Below, piece after piece: positions 48,100 through 59,048 of a stretch of 64,000 bases of DNA; the first letter of the stretch is position 1, and the number at the start of each line of letters is the position of its first letter. The stretch is from Cyclospora cayetanensis (taxonomy: Eukaryota > Apicomplexa > Conoidasida > Eucoccidiorida > Eimeriidae). The notes under the pieces are model-generated. The model ran no database searches. It worked only from the letters and a program-made list of their open reading frames with translations, and was not told the DNA's origin. The stretch lies in contig NW_020312247.1 in NCBI RefSeq assembly GCF_002999335.1, forward strand, positions 227,843 through 291,842, read 5' to 3'. A program made the translations under genes and the position numbers.

Positions 48100-51000
48100 C
48101 GCTCCGCATTCTCCATGCGAAGCCTAAAGGACTCAACCTGAGAATCTGCTGCAGATCGCTGTTTCTGCATCTCTGTGAGCATTTGCTGCAGCTCCTGCAT
48201 CTGTTGCCGCTGGAGGCTTCGCTCTTCCTTGAGTGTGTCAAGCTGCTGCTGCGTTGCAGCAAGATCAGCCTCTAATGCTGCGATTGTTGCTGCTGCTTCT
48301 TGTTGCTGCTGCTGCTGCTCCTCCGCTTGGTGCTGCAGCTGCTGCTGCAACTGCTGCCGCAACTGCTGCATCTGCTGTATATCCGCCCCTGCACGCGTCT
48401 GCGCATTGAGAAGTCGCTGTATTTCATTGCTCTGCTCTTTCGCCGTGGCTGCAACTTGCTGCAGTCGTTCCTCAAGCAGAAGCCGCTGCTTCTCGGCTTC
48501 TCCCCTTTGCTGCATGACCTCTTCTGCATGCTGCTCTTTCAAACGCTGTAGCTGCTGTCGTGCATCTGCTTCTGCCTCAGAAACGCGTCGAAACTCACTG
48601 TGACTCTCCAGCAACAGCTGCTGCTGCTGCTGCTCTCTGTCTTCAGCCTGCTTTTGCAGCCTTGCGGCAACTTGCTGCTGCTCCTCCATGTGCAGCTGCT
48701 GCATCTTTATTTGCTGTCGCTGCCGTTCCACCTGCTCCTTGTGCGCTTGAAGCTGCTGCTGCAGCTCTTCTGCCTTTTGCGCAAACTCGCGCAGCTGTGT
48801 CTGAAGCTGCTGCTGCTGATGCTTCTGCTCTTGAAGCTGCTCTTGCTGCTCCTCAACCACCTGCTGTTTCTGCTGCAGTTGTTGCTGCAGTTGCTGCTGC
48901 AGTTGCTGCTGCATTTCCTGCGCCTGGCGCTGCTGCCTTCCGACTAGCTGCTCTGTTTGCTTGTGCTGCTCTGCTTGCTGCTTTTGAAATTGCTCCTGCT
49001 GCTCCTCCAACCGCTGCAGCAACAAGACCTCTTGCTGCTGATGCTCTTCGAGCAGCGTGGTTTGCTGCGCTGCTAGGGTTTGTTGCTGTTTCAGCTCGGC
49101 AGCAAGCTGCTCTTGCCGCTGCTTCTGCTTTTCTGCGTCTGCAGCTTGGCTTTGAAGTGCCGCAGCAGCCTCCTCAAGCTGTTTCTGCAGCTGCTCGTTC
49201 TCTCGCTGAAGCTGCAGGAGCTGCTGTTGCTCCTTGCTGCTGCGCTGTCGCGTCTCAGCTAGAGACTTGCTCAGCTCTTCATGCTGCTGCTGCAATTTTT
49301 CGATGCGTTGCTGCTGCTCTTCCAACTGCTCCCGAGCTTCTTGTTGTTGCTGCTGCAGCAGCGTCTCATGCTTCTGCTGCTGTGTCTGAGTAATGCGCTC
49401 ATGTTCCTCTGCTTCTTGATGCATTTGCTGCTGCTGCTGCTCCGCGCGCTGCCTCAGCTGCTCCGCTATTTGTTGCTGCTGCTTCTGCTGCTCTTGCGCC
49501 GTTGCTGCTGCCTGTAAGGCAGCGTCGAGTTGCATGCGCAGCTCAAGGTTGTTTTGCTTGAGCTCGGTGTACTGCCGTTCCGCCTCGGCTGTTAATAGGT
49601 GATAACTGTCTTCTGCCTCGTGTAATTGGGCTGCCAGCTCGCTGTTTCTCGTTTCCATCAGCAGCAGCTCCTGATCCAAGTGCTGCTTCGCCTGCTTCAG
49701 CTGCTGCAAATCATCTTCCAAGAACGTGCGCTCCTGCTTCTGAGCCGCAAGTTGCTGCTGCAGCTGTGCTTCACGTTCTTTCTGACGCGTTTCGCGTTCC
49801 TTTGCGTGCAGCTTCTGCTGCTCCAGAAGCTGCAGATGCTCCTCTTGCAGCCTTTGTACTTCCTTCTGCAACGCAGTACGAGTCTCTGCTTCTGCTTGCT
49901 GCGCATGCTGCAGCGACTGTTGCAGCAGCTCCTGCTGCTCGGCATGCCGCCTCTGCGTCTCTGCACCCTCCGCAGCGGCTTGCTGCTGCAGCTGCTGCAG
50001 CTGCTGCAGGACTGTAGCCTGCTGCTGCTGTTGCTGCTGCTGCAGCAGTTGCTGCTGCTGCAGCTGCTCCCTCAGGCTTGCAGCCTCCGCAGACAGCTCC
50101 GCCTTCCACTCTCCCTCCGCCGCGTTTCGCTTCATCAACTCCCCTACCCTGCTGCGCTCCTGCTCCAGCAGCAGCTGCAGCTGCTGCTTCTCAAGCGTGA
50201 CCGCTGCGAATTGCTGCTGCAGCTGCTGCTTCTCTTGCTGCTCCGTGTGCAGCAACGCGATCTTCTGCTGCAGCCGCTGCGCCGCTGCGCCCGTCTCACG
50301 TCTCGCATGCTGCTCCTGCAGCTGCTGCAGCTCCTGCAGCCGCATCTCCGTGGCAGCAAGACGCTCCGCTATCTCCGTTGCCTCAGCTTGGCTCGTACGA
50401 AGCTCTCCCTGTACAGCGATCAGCTGCTGCTCATGTGTCTGCCTCAGAAGCTCCTGAGCGCTGCTGCTCCGCTGCTGCCGCGCCTCCAGCTGCTGCTGCA
50501 GCAGTCGCTTCTCCTCCTCCGCATGGCTAGCTCGACGCACCGCATGCACCAGCTCTGTGGACTGCCTATCATACAGCTGCTGCAGCTGTTGCTGCTGCTG
50601 CTGGATCGCGGCAAACTCCTCCTGCAGCTGCTCGTAGAGGCCTTTTACGTGCTGAAGCTCGCGCTCCACCGTGCGGTACCTTCGCTGCTGCTGATATGTT
50701 TGCTCATCTTCATCTTCGCTGCTCCCGTCCAGCTGCTCTAAGGCAGCAGGCAACACTGCACTAGTTCTAGGCTGCTGCTGCTGCTGCTCAACGTCTTCAC
50801 CGTGCTGTTGTTGCTGCAGGTTCCCTGCACTCTGCCGCTGCTCCACAGGCGCAGCATCCAACGACTGGCGGCTCTTGCGTTCTTCATGCCTCGCTTGATG
50901 CAGCTGCTCCTGCAGCAACTTCTGCTGCTGCAGAAGCTCGCAGTGCTGCTGTTGCAGATGCTCCAAATCGGCGGCTTGCTGCTGCTGTTGCAGCTGCAAG

Positions 51001-54000
51001 CTGCTGTGTTGCTGCTGCAGATGGTCAAAACCCGCTGTTTGCTGCTGCAACTGCTCCCTCAGCTGTCTACAAATCTCTTCCACCTGCTTTGCAGACGCGC
51101 GCGCCTCTTCAGTATCCTGCTGCTGCTGTTGCAGCCTACGCTGCAGCTGTTTTTTATTTTGCTGGTGCTGCTCCAGAGCGCTGCTAAGATCGGCTGTTCG
51201 CTCCTGCAGTTGCTGAATATAAACGTCTTTTTCGGTGAGAGATTGCCGCAATTCCAAGACAGCTTTCTCATGCTGCTTGTTCTGCTCCCGATGCTGCGCT
51301 GATGCTGCTGCACTGAGTTGACGCTGCCGCTCGAGTTGCTGCAGCATTCGCTGGTGCTGCTCTCTGTATGCTCTGCTGCGCCTGCTAAATTCGCTCGTTC
51401 GAGCCCTCTGCTTGATGTGCAGCTCGTCAATAATCTGCTGCTGCTGCTGCAGTTGCTGCTGCTGCTGCTGCAGTTGTAGCTGCTGCAAGCCAGTAACTTG
51501 CCGCATCCGCTTGCTCTGCGAGCTGCTTTCGGATGACTCCCGTGTACTTCCCTGCTGCTGCTGTCTCTGCGTTTCGGTTAGTCTCTCCGTCAAGACACGA
51601 AGCTCATGCTGCATGTGCTGCACTTCCTGCTGCAGCTGATGCTCCCCGTCTGCTGCTGCTGCTGCGTTCTCCTCAGCATCTCTTAACTGCACCGAGAGCT
51701 CCTCACAATGACTGCGGACTGCCTCTTCTTTTGCCGCCACTATCGTGAGCTGCTCTTGCAACTCTTGAGTCTGTTGAACCAAAGCAGCACGCTCCAGAGC
51801 CGCCGCATGCAGCTGCTGCTGCTGCTGCTCAGCTTTTCCCACCAACAACTCCTGCGCCGCACATGTCGCCTCCAACTGCTCAAGCAAAGAACGCGACTCC
51901 CGCTGCAACTGCGAATTCTGCTGCTGCAATCGCCGAAAAACAATCAAGCCTTGCCCCGAGGAGCCTTCTTGCTGCTCTTGCTGGTGCAGTAGCTGTTCCT
52001 CTTGTTGTTGCAGCTGCTCCTTCTGCTGCTGCAGCTGCTGCTCTTGCTGCTTTCGTTGCTGCTCCTGCTGCTGCAATTGCTGCTCTTGCTGTTTTCGTTG
52101 CTGCTCCTGCTGCTGCAATTGCTGCTCTTGCTGCTGCAATTGCTGCTCTTGCTGTTTCCGTTGCTGCTCCTGCTGCTGCAGTTGCTGCTCCTGCTGCTGC
52201 AGTTGCTGCTGCTGCTGCTGCAATTGCTGCTCTTGCTGCTGCCGCTGATGCTCCTGTTGTTGCAGCTGATGCTCCTGCTGCTGCCGCTGATGCTCCTGCT
52301 GTTGCAGCTGCTGCGCGTCTTGCTGCAGCTGCTGCGCGTCTTGCTGCAGCTGCTGCTCTTGCTGCTGCAATTGCTGCTCTTGCTGCTGCAATTGCTGCTC
52401 TTGCTGCTGCCGCTGATGCTCTTGCTGTTGCAGCTGATGTTCTTGTTGTTGCAGCTGCTGCTCTTGCTGCTGCAATTGCTGCTCTTGCTGCTGGCGCTGA
52501 TGCTCCTGTTGTTGCAGCTGATGCTCCTGTTGTTGCAGCTGATGCTGCTGTTGTTGCAGCTGCTGCTCTTGCTGCTGGCGCTGATGCTCTTGTTGTTGCA
52601 GCTGATGCTCTTGTTGTTGCAGCTGATGCTCTTGCTGCTGCAATTGCTGCTCTTGCTGCTGCCGCTGATGCTGCTGTTGTTGCAGCTGATGCTGCTGTTG
52701 TTGCAGCTGATGCTCTTGCTGCTGCCGCTGATGCTCTTGCTGTTGCAGCTGCTGCTGCTGTTGTTGCAGCTGATGCTGCTGTTGTTGCAGCTGCTGCTCT
52801 TGCTGCTGCAATTGCTGTTCTTGCTGCTGCCGCTGATGCTCTTGCTGTTGCAGCTGCTGCTCTTGCTGCTGCAATTGCTGCTCTCGCTGCTGCAGCTGCT
52901 GCTCTTGCTGCTGCAGCTGCTGCTCTTGCTGCTGCAGCTGCTGCTCTTGCTGCTGCAATTGCTGTTCCTGCTGCTGCAGCTGCTGCTCTTGCTGCTGCAA
53001 CTGCTGCTCTTGCTGTCGGAAGTGACTCTCAATTTGCGTCTGTTGCGGCGCGATTTGCTGAAGCTGGTGATGCCGCTGCTGCAGCTTCTGTTCTTGCTGC
53101 TCTTCGTGTATTTGCAGCAGCTCCTGCTTCAAAAGAGGACGCTGTTGCAGCTGTAACTCTTGCCGTTGCTTATGCAGCTCCTGCAGTTGGTGCTGCAGTT
53201 CATTATGCTGCCGCTGTAATTCCTCATAGTCTTTCTGTAAAGCCTCATTCTGATGCTCCAATTCTTGCAGTCGCTGCTGCAGAGCTGTTGACTGGAATGG
53301 CTGTAGCCATTGCGCTTCTCTTTCCTCTTGCCGCAGATGCTGCTGCTGCTCGTTCTGCTGTAGCGGGATATCTACGGCAGCCTGCTCTTCCTTCTGACGC
53401 AGCTTGTTCTCCAGTGCCTGCAGCTGCAAAGCCTGTGCAGCAAGTTGCTGCTGCTGTTGCTGCTGCAACTCTAGTTGCATAGCTTCTGCCTGATTTGCTG
53501 CAGCCGCAGCGGCTGCTGAATGCATTTGCTGCTCCATCCCCAAGCTGGCTTCCTGCTGCCTGTGTTTTACATGTATCTGCTGCAGTTCTTCATGCTGCTG
53601 CTGCAGTTCTTCATGCTGCTGCTGCAGTTCTTCATGCTGCTGCTGCAGCAGGCTGTACTGGTGCGTTATTTCAGTTAGATGCAGCATAACGGTTTCGCTT
53701 TTTGAGAGCAGCACTCCATGCGCTCCTTGCAAGTCCTCTAGCTGCTGCTGCAGCGCTGCCATCTGCTGCTGCTGCAGCGCTGCCATCTGCTGCTGCTGCG
53801 AGCAGTCCTCGTGGCTGAGTGTGCATGCAGCAGCAGCACCACTTGTAGGACTGCTGTAGCTGCCCACTTGTTCGTGAGCCAGCTGCTGACTGGCTGCAGC
53901 AGTTGCAGCAACCTGCCGCAATGCCTTTATTTCCTCTGCTGCCGTGTGAAGCTCTGCATGCGCCCGCTCAATCTCCTCACGCGCCATATAAGCCTGCGCA

Positions 54001-54608
54001 GCAACAAGGGGAAACAGCGGCAGCAGAAGCTGCTAGGCGTGAGACGAAACACGTCGCTTTGCAGGAGTAGACTACTGCTGCAGAAGTAGATTACTGCTGC
54101 AGAAGTAGAGAATTGCTGCAGAAGTAGAGAATTGCTGCAGGAGTAGACTACTGCTGCAGAAGTAGATTACTGCTGCAGAAGTAGAGAATTGCTGCAGAAG
54201 TAGAGAATTGCTGCAGAAGTAGAGAACTGCTGCAGAAGTAGAGAATTGCTGCAGAAGTAGAGAATTGCTGCACAAGTAGAGAATTGCTGCACAAGTAGAG
54301 AACTGCTGCAGAAGTAGAGAATTGCTGCACAAGTAGAGAACTGCTGCAGGAGTAAAGTATTGCTGCAGGAAGAAATTGTTGCTTACCTCTGTGGCATGGG
54401 GGCCGTTACGTTGGTGCTGCTCGTGCAGCAGCGGCTGCTGCAGCGCTTGTTGCAGCTGCTGCTCTAGAGAGTGGACTTGCTGCTGCAGCAGCGTCTTCTC
54501 GACTTCTGTAGCCTTCAGCCGTAATGCGCGTCGGCATGCAATGCGGCGAAAGGCCGTCAGCTGCCTCCGCAGCTCCTGCGGCAGCAGCGGCTCCTCCTTC
54601 CTGCACAC

Positions 54609-54645
<37 letters not shown>

Positions 54646-56299
54646 CACCCGTATACGAACATGTTGCAGACGATACGGCCTGTGGCTGTGGCTGCTGCTG
54701 CTTTTTCTTGCCGTTGGGGGGACGCAACTCACCGAGCTGCCGATACAGCGGATCCTGTGGAGTCTGTAGAAGCGTGGCTCAGGATGCGGCAGCGTCCGTT
54801 GCTGCTGCTGCTGTTGCTGCTGCTCCTGCTGCTACCAGAAAGCGACAGCTGCAGCAGCCGCTGCCGGGATGCTGTACGAATGGCAAGTCCTTTTCGCGCT
54901 GCGCGTCCATGTGCTGCTGCACTCGATGCTACATGATCTACCCACTGCAGCAACTGCAGCAGCTGTTGCTGCAGCGACTCGTTGCTGCTGCAACAGCGCA
55001 GCAGATCTTGCCGTTTGCTGCACACAAGTGCATGCAGAATCCCCACAAGATGCCTTATTGCATCACCCCTTTACAAAGATCTTATGCCTTTGCCAACTGC
55101 TGCGCCTCACCTCTACACCCACAGACCCCCACTCTTGCTGGTGGAAGCAGCCTATACGCGCCTTGCTGCTTCTTTCACTACTCAGGCTGCTCCTGCTTCT
55201 ACTCCTGGTGTCTATACTAAGCCTGCTGTTTTTTCATCCTACTGCTGCTAGTACTGCTGCCGTCGCTTCTACTACTACAACTACTACTACTACTACTACT
55301 ACTGTTACTGCTGCTTAAATGACTCCTCCTCCTACTACTACTGCTTAAATGACTACTACTACTACCACTACAACTACAGCTACTACTACAATCACTGCTA
55401 TTACTACTCCTACAACTACTACTCTGCCGCTGCTACTGCTCCTTCTTCAACTGCTTCTGCCACAATTCACGCTGCTGCCGCTCCTCTTGCTGCTGCACAA
55501 GTGGCTTGCCTACCTGCGCAGCGCTCCACGCAGGAGGACAGCCTCCTGAGCCGTTCGCAATAGTCGCTGCTCCTCTGATGCCGCCTGCTGCTGCTGCTGT
55601 TGCAGCTCTGCAGAGAGCTGGCGAATTTTGCGAGAACTCCGTCTCTGCGCTCGCAGGAGAGGCTGCATTTCTGCAGCACTCTGCTGCACTTGCTGGCGTA
55701 GACGCAGCAGTTCCTGTTGCTGCTCTTCATACCCTTCTGTCGCTGCTCGGAGCAGCAACAAGTCGCCTTCGTACGCCGACCCCACCGAACTTGCTGCAGC
55801 AGCTGCTCCCTGCTGCTGCTCCCAGCAGCTGCTGCGAAGACGGCAGCGATCTGGTGCCTCGAGGGGGTGAATGGGGAGCTGTTGCAGAGAGGCTGCCGTC
55901 CTACAGGAGCCTCCATCCGCACAGCACGTATTCGACGAAGCACGTGAGAGAAAGACATCAACGCTCCTACAGCATTAACTACCCTAGAAGCACCTCCAGA
56001 GGCGACGGCCAAATCGGCAGAGGCAGCGGCAAGCCTTACGTGGAGGGAGCTGCAGTAGCAGCCTCTGACTGTTCAGAGGCTTCGCTTGCAGCCTCGAGTT
56101 TTGCATCTGCATCAGGATACTGCCTTCTGCGTCTGCTGCTACTACTGCTGCGAGACTCGCACGCAACAAACGCGACAACAAAAAGCCAGCGCTCTCCACC
56201 CAGCCACCCCTCCCCCCTCCACTCCCCACGCCGAAGGGGTACACGTCTTGCAGCGTCAGACTTGTCTACGCCAAGCAGAAACTTACGTCTCGTCAGCGC

Positions 56300-56361
<62 letters not shown>

Positions 56362-57063
56362 TCTGCTGCTGCTGCTGCTGGTTCTGCTGCTGCAGCGTCG
56401 TCTGCGTCGCCTCCTGCTGCTGGTTGCTCCTCCTCGCGAGAGTGCTTTGCAGCGGAGGCAGCAGCAAGCCAACTGAGCTGCGATGTCAGCGTTCTGATTT
56501 GTGCCTGCAGCCACGCGGATTCACGCATCGCAAGGTTAGAGGGCAGCCTTGCGGCGAACAAGTCTGTCCTTCCGGAAAGTCTCCAGAAAAAGCCTCTCTA
56601 CAGTTGCTGCTTGTTTTCGCAGTGCCGTGCAGGCGACAGCGACGGCGAGGGGAGTCTCAGTCACGCTGCAACATGCACAGTACCTGTAAAGTCTGAATGT
56701 GAGCTTCTCTTTCCCGCAGTTCGTTGCGACTTCCTTGGATTTCTCGCTCTGCCTTGTGAAGCTCAGCACGCAGCAAGCCGGTTTGCTGCTGGAAGAAAGA
56801 CAGCTCCCCCCGCAACTGCGCACACTGAGGCAGCAGCAGAAGCGACGGCAGCACGCATAGAGGAGAGCCGTGCGAGTGGTAAAGACATGCAGAGGCGTAT
56901 TGAAACGTAGCAGGAGGCGAGGAATACGGCAGTCCTACGCGCATGTGCAACACCAGCAACAAACAGCAACAGGAGTGGTGGCTTGGGGGTACCTGTTGGC
57001 AGGGGGCTGCAGACACCGCTTGGCTAGCCAGAACAACATCGCCAAATGATGGCTGCTGCTGCA

Positions 57064-57104
<41 letters not shown>

Positions 57105-57574
57105 AGCTGCTGCTGCTGCTGCTGTTGCTGCTGTTGCTGCTGCTGCTTGGACGGAGTGGAGGAGTGGGGAGAGGCCCTAGCCGCTTGTGTAGCCGCAAGG
57201 GTTGGAAAAAAAGCATGAGGCAGCGCAGCCTGTGTTAGCTGTGCGTGTGACTGTTGCTGCTGTGAGTGCTGCTCTCCCTTTTTGGAGGCACCAGTGCTGC
57301 TGTACCGTCGTTGCGACTCGGATGCATGCCATCTGCACCCAAGTAGAGGGGGGGGCGTGACAGTCCGTCTGATGCGCTGCCTGGGAGTCGCTGCACTATC
57401 CGCCGTTGCTGCTCCGGCGTGTGCAGCAGGAGGAGCAGCAGCAGCAGCGGTAGCTGCAGTAGCGGGGAGTAGAGCGCTCAAGTAGCCGCGAGACTCACAA
57501 GCAGCGCAGCGGCGTCCACAGAAACAAGGGCGCCCTGGGAATTGCCCGTCTACGACTTTTTGGGAAGCCCTCAT
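37920..57574 (-). CDS. Giant Gln-rich coiled-coil protein, 12 exons, about 5,641 aa
   Basis: Exons (minus strand): 57574-56993, 56824-56684, 56504-56287, 56126-56040, 55900-55514, 55017-54733, 54600-54387, 53993-40113, 39835-39536, 39374-39230, 39063-38839, 38380-37920. All phases match and the sum is 16,926 nt. Residues 1-194 hold a Cys cluster (CFCGRRCAACES) and poly-Gln. Exon 3 encodes a poly-Ala run. Exons 2, 5 and 7 are coiled coil (e.g. RGELSFFQQQTGLLRAELHK). The 13,881-nt exon 8 encodes 4,627 residues of almost unbroken Gln/Glu/Leu/Ala/Arg heptads, including about 49 tandem LQQQEQQ-type units. The C-terminus is non-coil, Ser/Pro/Gln-rich, ending DLSVQSADDAKQ. No globular domain, signal peptide or membrane span was seen, so it is probably a long fibrous scaffold; the location is unknown. 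The start is the first ATG after a pyrimidine (TC)n leader. The exon 3 and 4 limits are least sure. Confidence 0.88.
38585..38690 (-). repeat. Mixed TGTA / TC microsatellite in an intron of the giant gene
   Basis: TGTATGTATGTG-type tetranucleotides pass into a (TC)n run on the plus strand. The tract lies in the intron between exons 39063-38839 and 38380-37920. Confidence 0.9.
39421..39457 (-). other. Possible 37-nt alternative exon of the giant gene
   Basis: It has a pyrimidine-rich acceptor (TTTCTTCCATCTCAG) and a donor ATTC/GTAAGG. Being 37 nt, its inclusion shifts the next exon into a second open frame that continues for 47 codons (SASQPPGSFAPL near the end) and stops at 39235. Skipping it keeps the heptad coil LQQEKQRSLSLEKQ and connects in phase to the last exons. 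The downstream intron would be only 46 nt, which argues against routine use. Confidence 0.3.
39872..40005 (-). repeat. TATG / TC microsatellite in an intron of the giant gene
   Basis: Runs of TATG with TGTG and TCTC blocks lie between exon 8 (ends 40113) and exon 9 (starts 39835). The make-up is the same as the 38585-38690 tract two to three introns away, so the two probably share an expansion history. Confidence 0.92.
51985..53024 (-). repeat. 21-bp tandem repeat encoding about 49 Gln-rich heptads
   Basis: On the coding (minus) strand each 21-bp unit encodes one heptad of the type LQQQEQQ. Variants replace QEQQ by QEHQ or QQHQ, and LQQ by RQQ or RKQ. The two ends of the array are uniform QEQQLQQ. 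The middle (about 52230-52760) is enriched in the His/Arg variants, and two units read QDAQQLQ. The array lies in the N-terminal part of exon 8 of the giant gene, after about 320 codons of that exon. Confidence 0.95.
54062..54365 (-). repeat. 19-bp tandem repeat in an intron of the giant gene, resembling 3' splice sites
   Basis: About 16 copies of a 19-bp unit that on the transcribed (minus-strand) sense reads TTCTCTACTTCTGCAGCAA, with small variants (TTCTGCAGTAA, CTTGTGCAGCAA). Each unit contains a pyrimidine run followed by CTGCAG. The array lies within the 393-nt intron between exon 54600-54387 and the 13.9-kb exon, whose presumed true acceptor (TTGCTGCGCAG at about 53994) is downstream. 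Confidence 0.93.
54604..54643 (-). repeat. CTG trinucleotide tract just upstream of a 3' splice site
   Basis: About a dozen uninterrupted CAG units on the plus strand, i.e. CTG in transcript sense, ending a few bases before the acceptor TGTGCAG of exon 54600-54387. It occupies the place of the polypyrimidine tract. Confidence 0.9.
55255..55440 (-). repeat. ACT/AGT trinucleotide repeats in an intron of the giant gene
   Basis: Two blocks of CTACTACTA-type repeat (AGT on the coding strand) and flanking CTG-rich DNA lie in the 496-nt intron between exons 55900-55514 and 55017-54733. Confidence 0.88.
57052..57151 (-). repeat. Poly-Gln coding CAG tract in exon 1 of the giant gene
   Basis: On the minus strand, CAG/CAA codons give two Gln runs separated by a Leu, ending QLQQQPSFGDV. 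This is the longest pure homopolymer in the N-terminal exon. Confidence 0.92.
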
Positions 57575-57594
57575 TCGCCAGGAGAACACGAGAG

Positions 57595-57614
57595 AGAGAG
57601 AGAGAGAGAGAGAC
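57595..57614 (-). repeat. (TC)n tract in the presumed 5' leader of the giant gene
   Basis: GAGAGA on the plus strand gives a pyrimidine tract (TCTCTC) about 20-40 nt upstream of the proposed ATG at 57574 in transcript sense. The frame stays open through it, but only via a GTG start at 57643, so the ATG at 57574 is preferred. Confidence 0.8.
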
Positions 57615-59048
57615 ACTGCAATCTGAACGGCAGCAACAGCCACTGTTGCTGTTTGCCGTAGGTAGGACTGCGCACGAAGGGGTACCTATTTGTTCCGGCT
57701 GCTCTTTCCTTTAAAGTGTACAGGGGGAGAAAGAGTCAGCCTTTCACGCCGGGGATGCGGCAGCCTGATTGATCGGCGCTGTGCAGTGCTACACTGCGAG
57801 GGTGCCCTTGACTTCCAGACAGTTTAACGCCTGCGTATTGTCAACTCTAGAGGGTCATCTCCCTCTCTACCTGCTGAATTGTGAGGGCATTCAGACGACT
57901 GCCTGCCCTCAAAACGCCAAGAATCCCTATAATACCCATACGTAGATCCCGAACCCTAAAACGCGAGATGCTTGCCATAGAAACTTGGTGAGCGCTAATG
58001 GCCCTTGAAAGGCCACGGCTGCATTTAAAACAGTCGAAAGACGAAAGGAATGATCTATATAATGTGGAGGGAGCCACAGGCCCCAAAGGGCCTCACAGAG
58101 TAGGTGGTTGGCGAGGCAGCAGCACGGATCCGTTTCACCACCCCCCAACCATCCCCATGCTAGGACGTTTCTGATGCGTTTCCGATCGGGTACGCTGTAT
58201 TCATACACGCATCAGACTGATTTCGGACCGCTCTAGCCATTTTAGAGCCCTTCTTGTCGAAAAAGGTCACCAATTGCCGGACGAGACCAACCCGAGACAC
58301 GAAGGGGGGTCCTTGAGTCAGAAACGCATCGTCTAATGAGGCCTATCAAACGCCTCATTAGATTGCCGATTCCAAGAGGGTTTCAATGATCTTTGTGCTT
58401 TTCTCTCTATTAGCGCACGAGATCTTCCAGTTTTCTATGCGTCGGGTTCGTGTGTTTCCTTCCGCGTGCTCCCTTTTGAACCTTCCGGCGGGCAGCAAAG
58501 CGTAACTCGTAGATAGCGCAAGCAGCTTTCACCATGGGTATACATGGGGGCGCCGATATATGCGTGTGTATGTGCACGTGTATATATGGGAGCTTGCACC
58601 CGCTAATAGACCGCAATCACCAACACTCGCGGTGGACTCGATGACTGAAATCAACCACATGGACTGCCTTTAGAGTACACGCACAAAACGCTGGTTCAAA
58701 GCCCTTAGAGCAACTATATCCAACCCTCATCTCTCCCCTCCCACCTGGCGAGTGGGCCTTCATCGGAAACCTTTCGATTTGGAGGCATTGCAAAGCCAGT
58801 CCTCTTCTGTGCCTCCCTCCGGTCTACCCATTTACGTCGTGTCTTAGATTCAAACTTATGACTACGCGAATGAGCTACAGAAGGAGTTGAATCACAGGAG
58901 GGGAAATGTGTAGGCACAGCGAAGAAAACACACACCCACGTCCTCCATATAGACATACCCCCATGCATGCCCGCCAATCGTACCCTCCTGAACAGGCACG
59001 CATGCAGCGCTCGTGCTGAGTGTGCACTTCCAAGCATTTCCCTGTCTT
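57615..59048. other. Intergenic upstream of the giant gene; contains a small inverted repeat
   Basis: No supported gene. An 11-bp inverted repeat (TCTAATGAGGC, 9-nt spacer, GCCTCATTAGA) lies at 58332-58362. The segment separates the giant gene from the RABL3-like locus and must hold the promoter of the former. Confidence 0.5.

Noticed and set aside
40163..50741. Many 70-370 codon plus-strand Leu/Cys/Ser/Ala-rich frames across the giant exon
   Set aside because: Same cause: low stop density in CAG-rich DNA. None has independent splice structure or motifs.
51863..53482. Plus-strand open frames of 539 (Ala-rich) and 384 (Leu-rich) codons opposite the heptad array
   Set aside because: CTG/CAG repeats lack stop codons in all frames, so antisense poly-Ala and poly-Leu frames are expected by-products. 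The minus-strand frame is far longer and spliced in phase.
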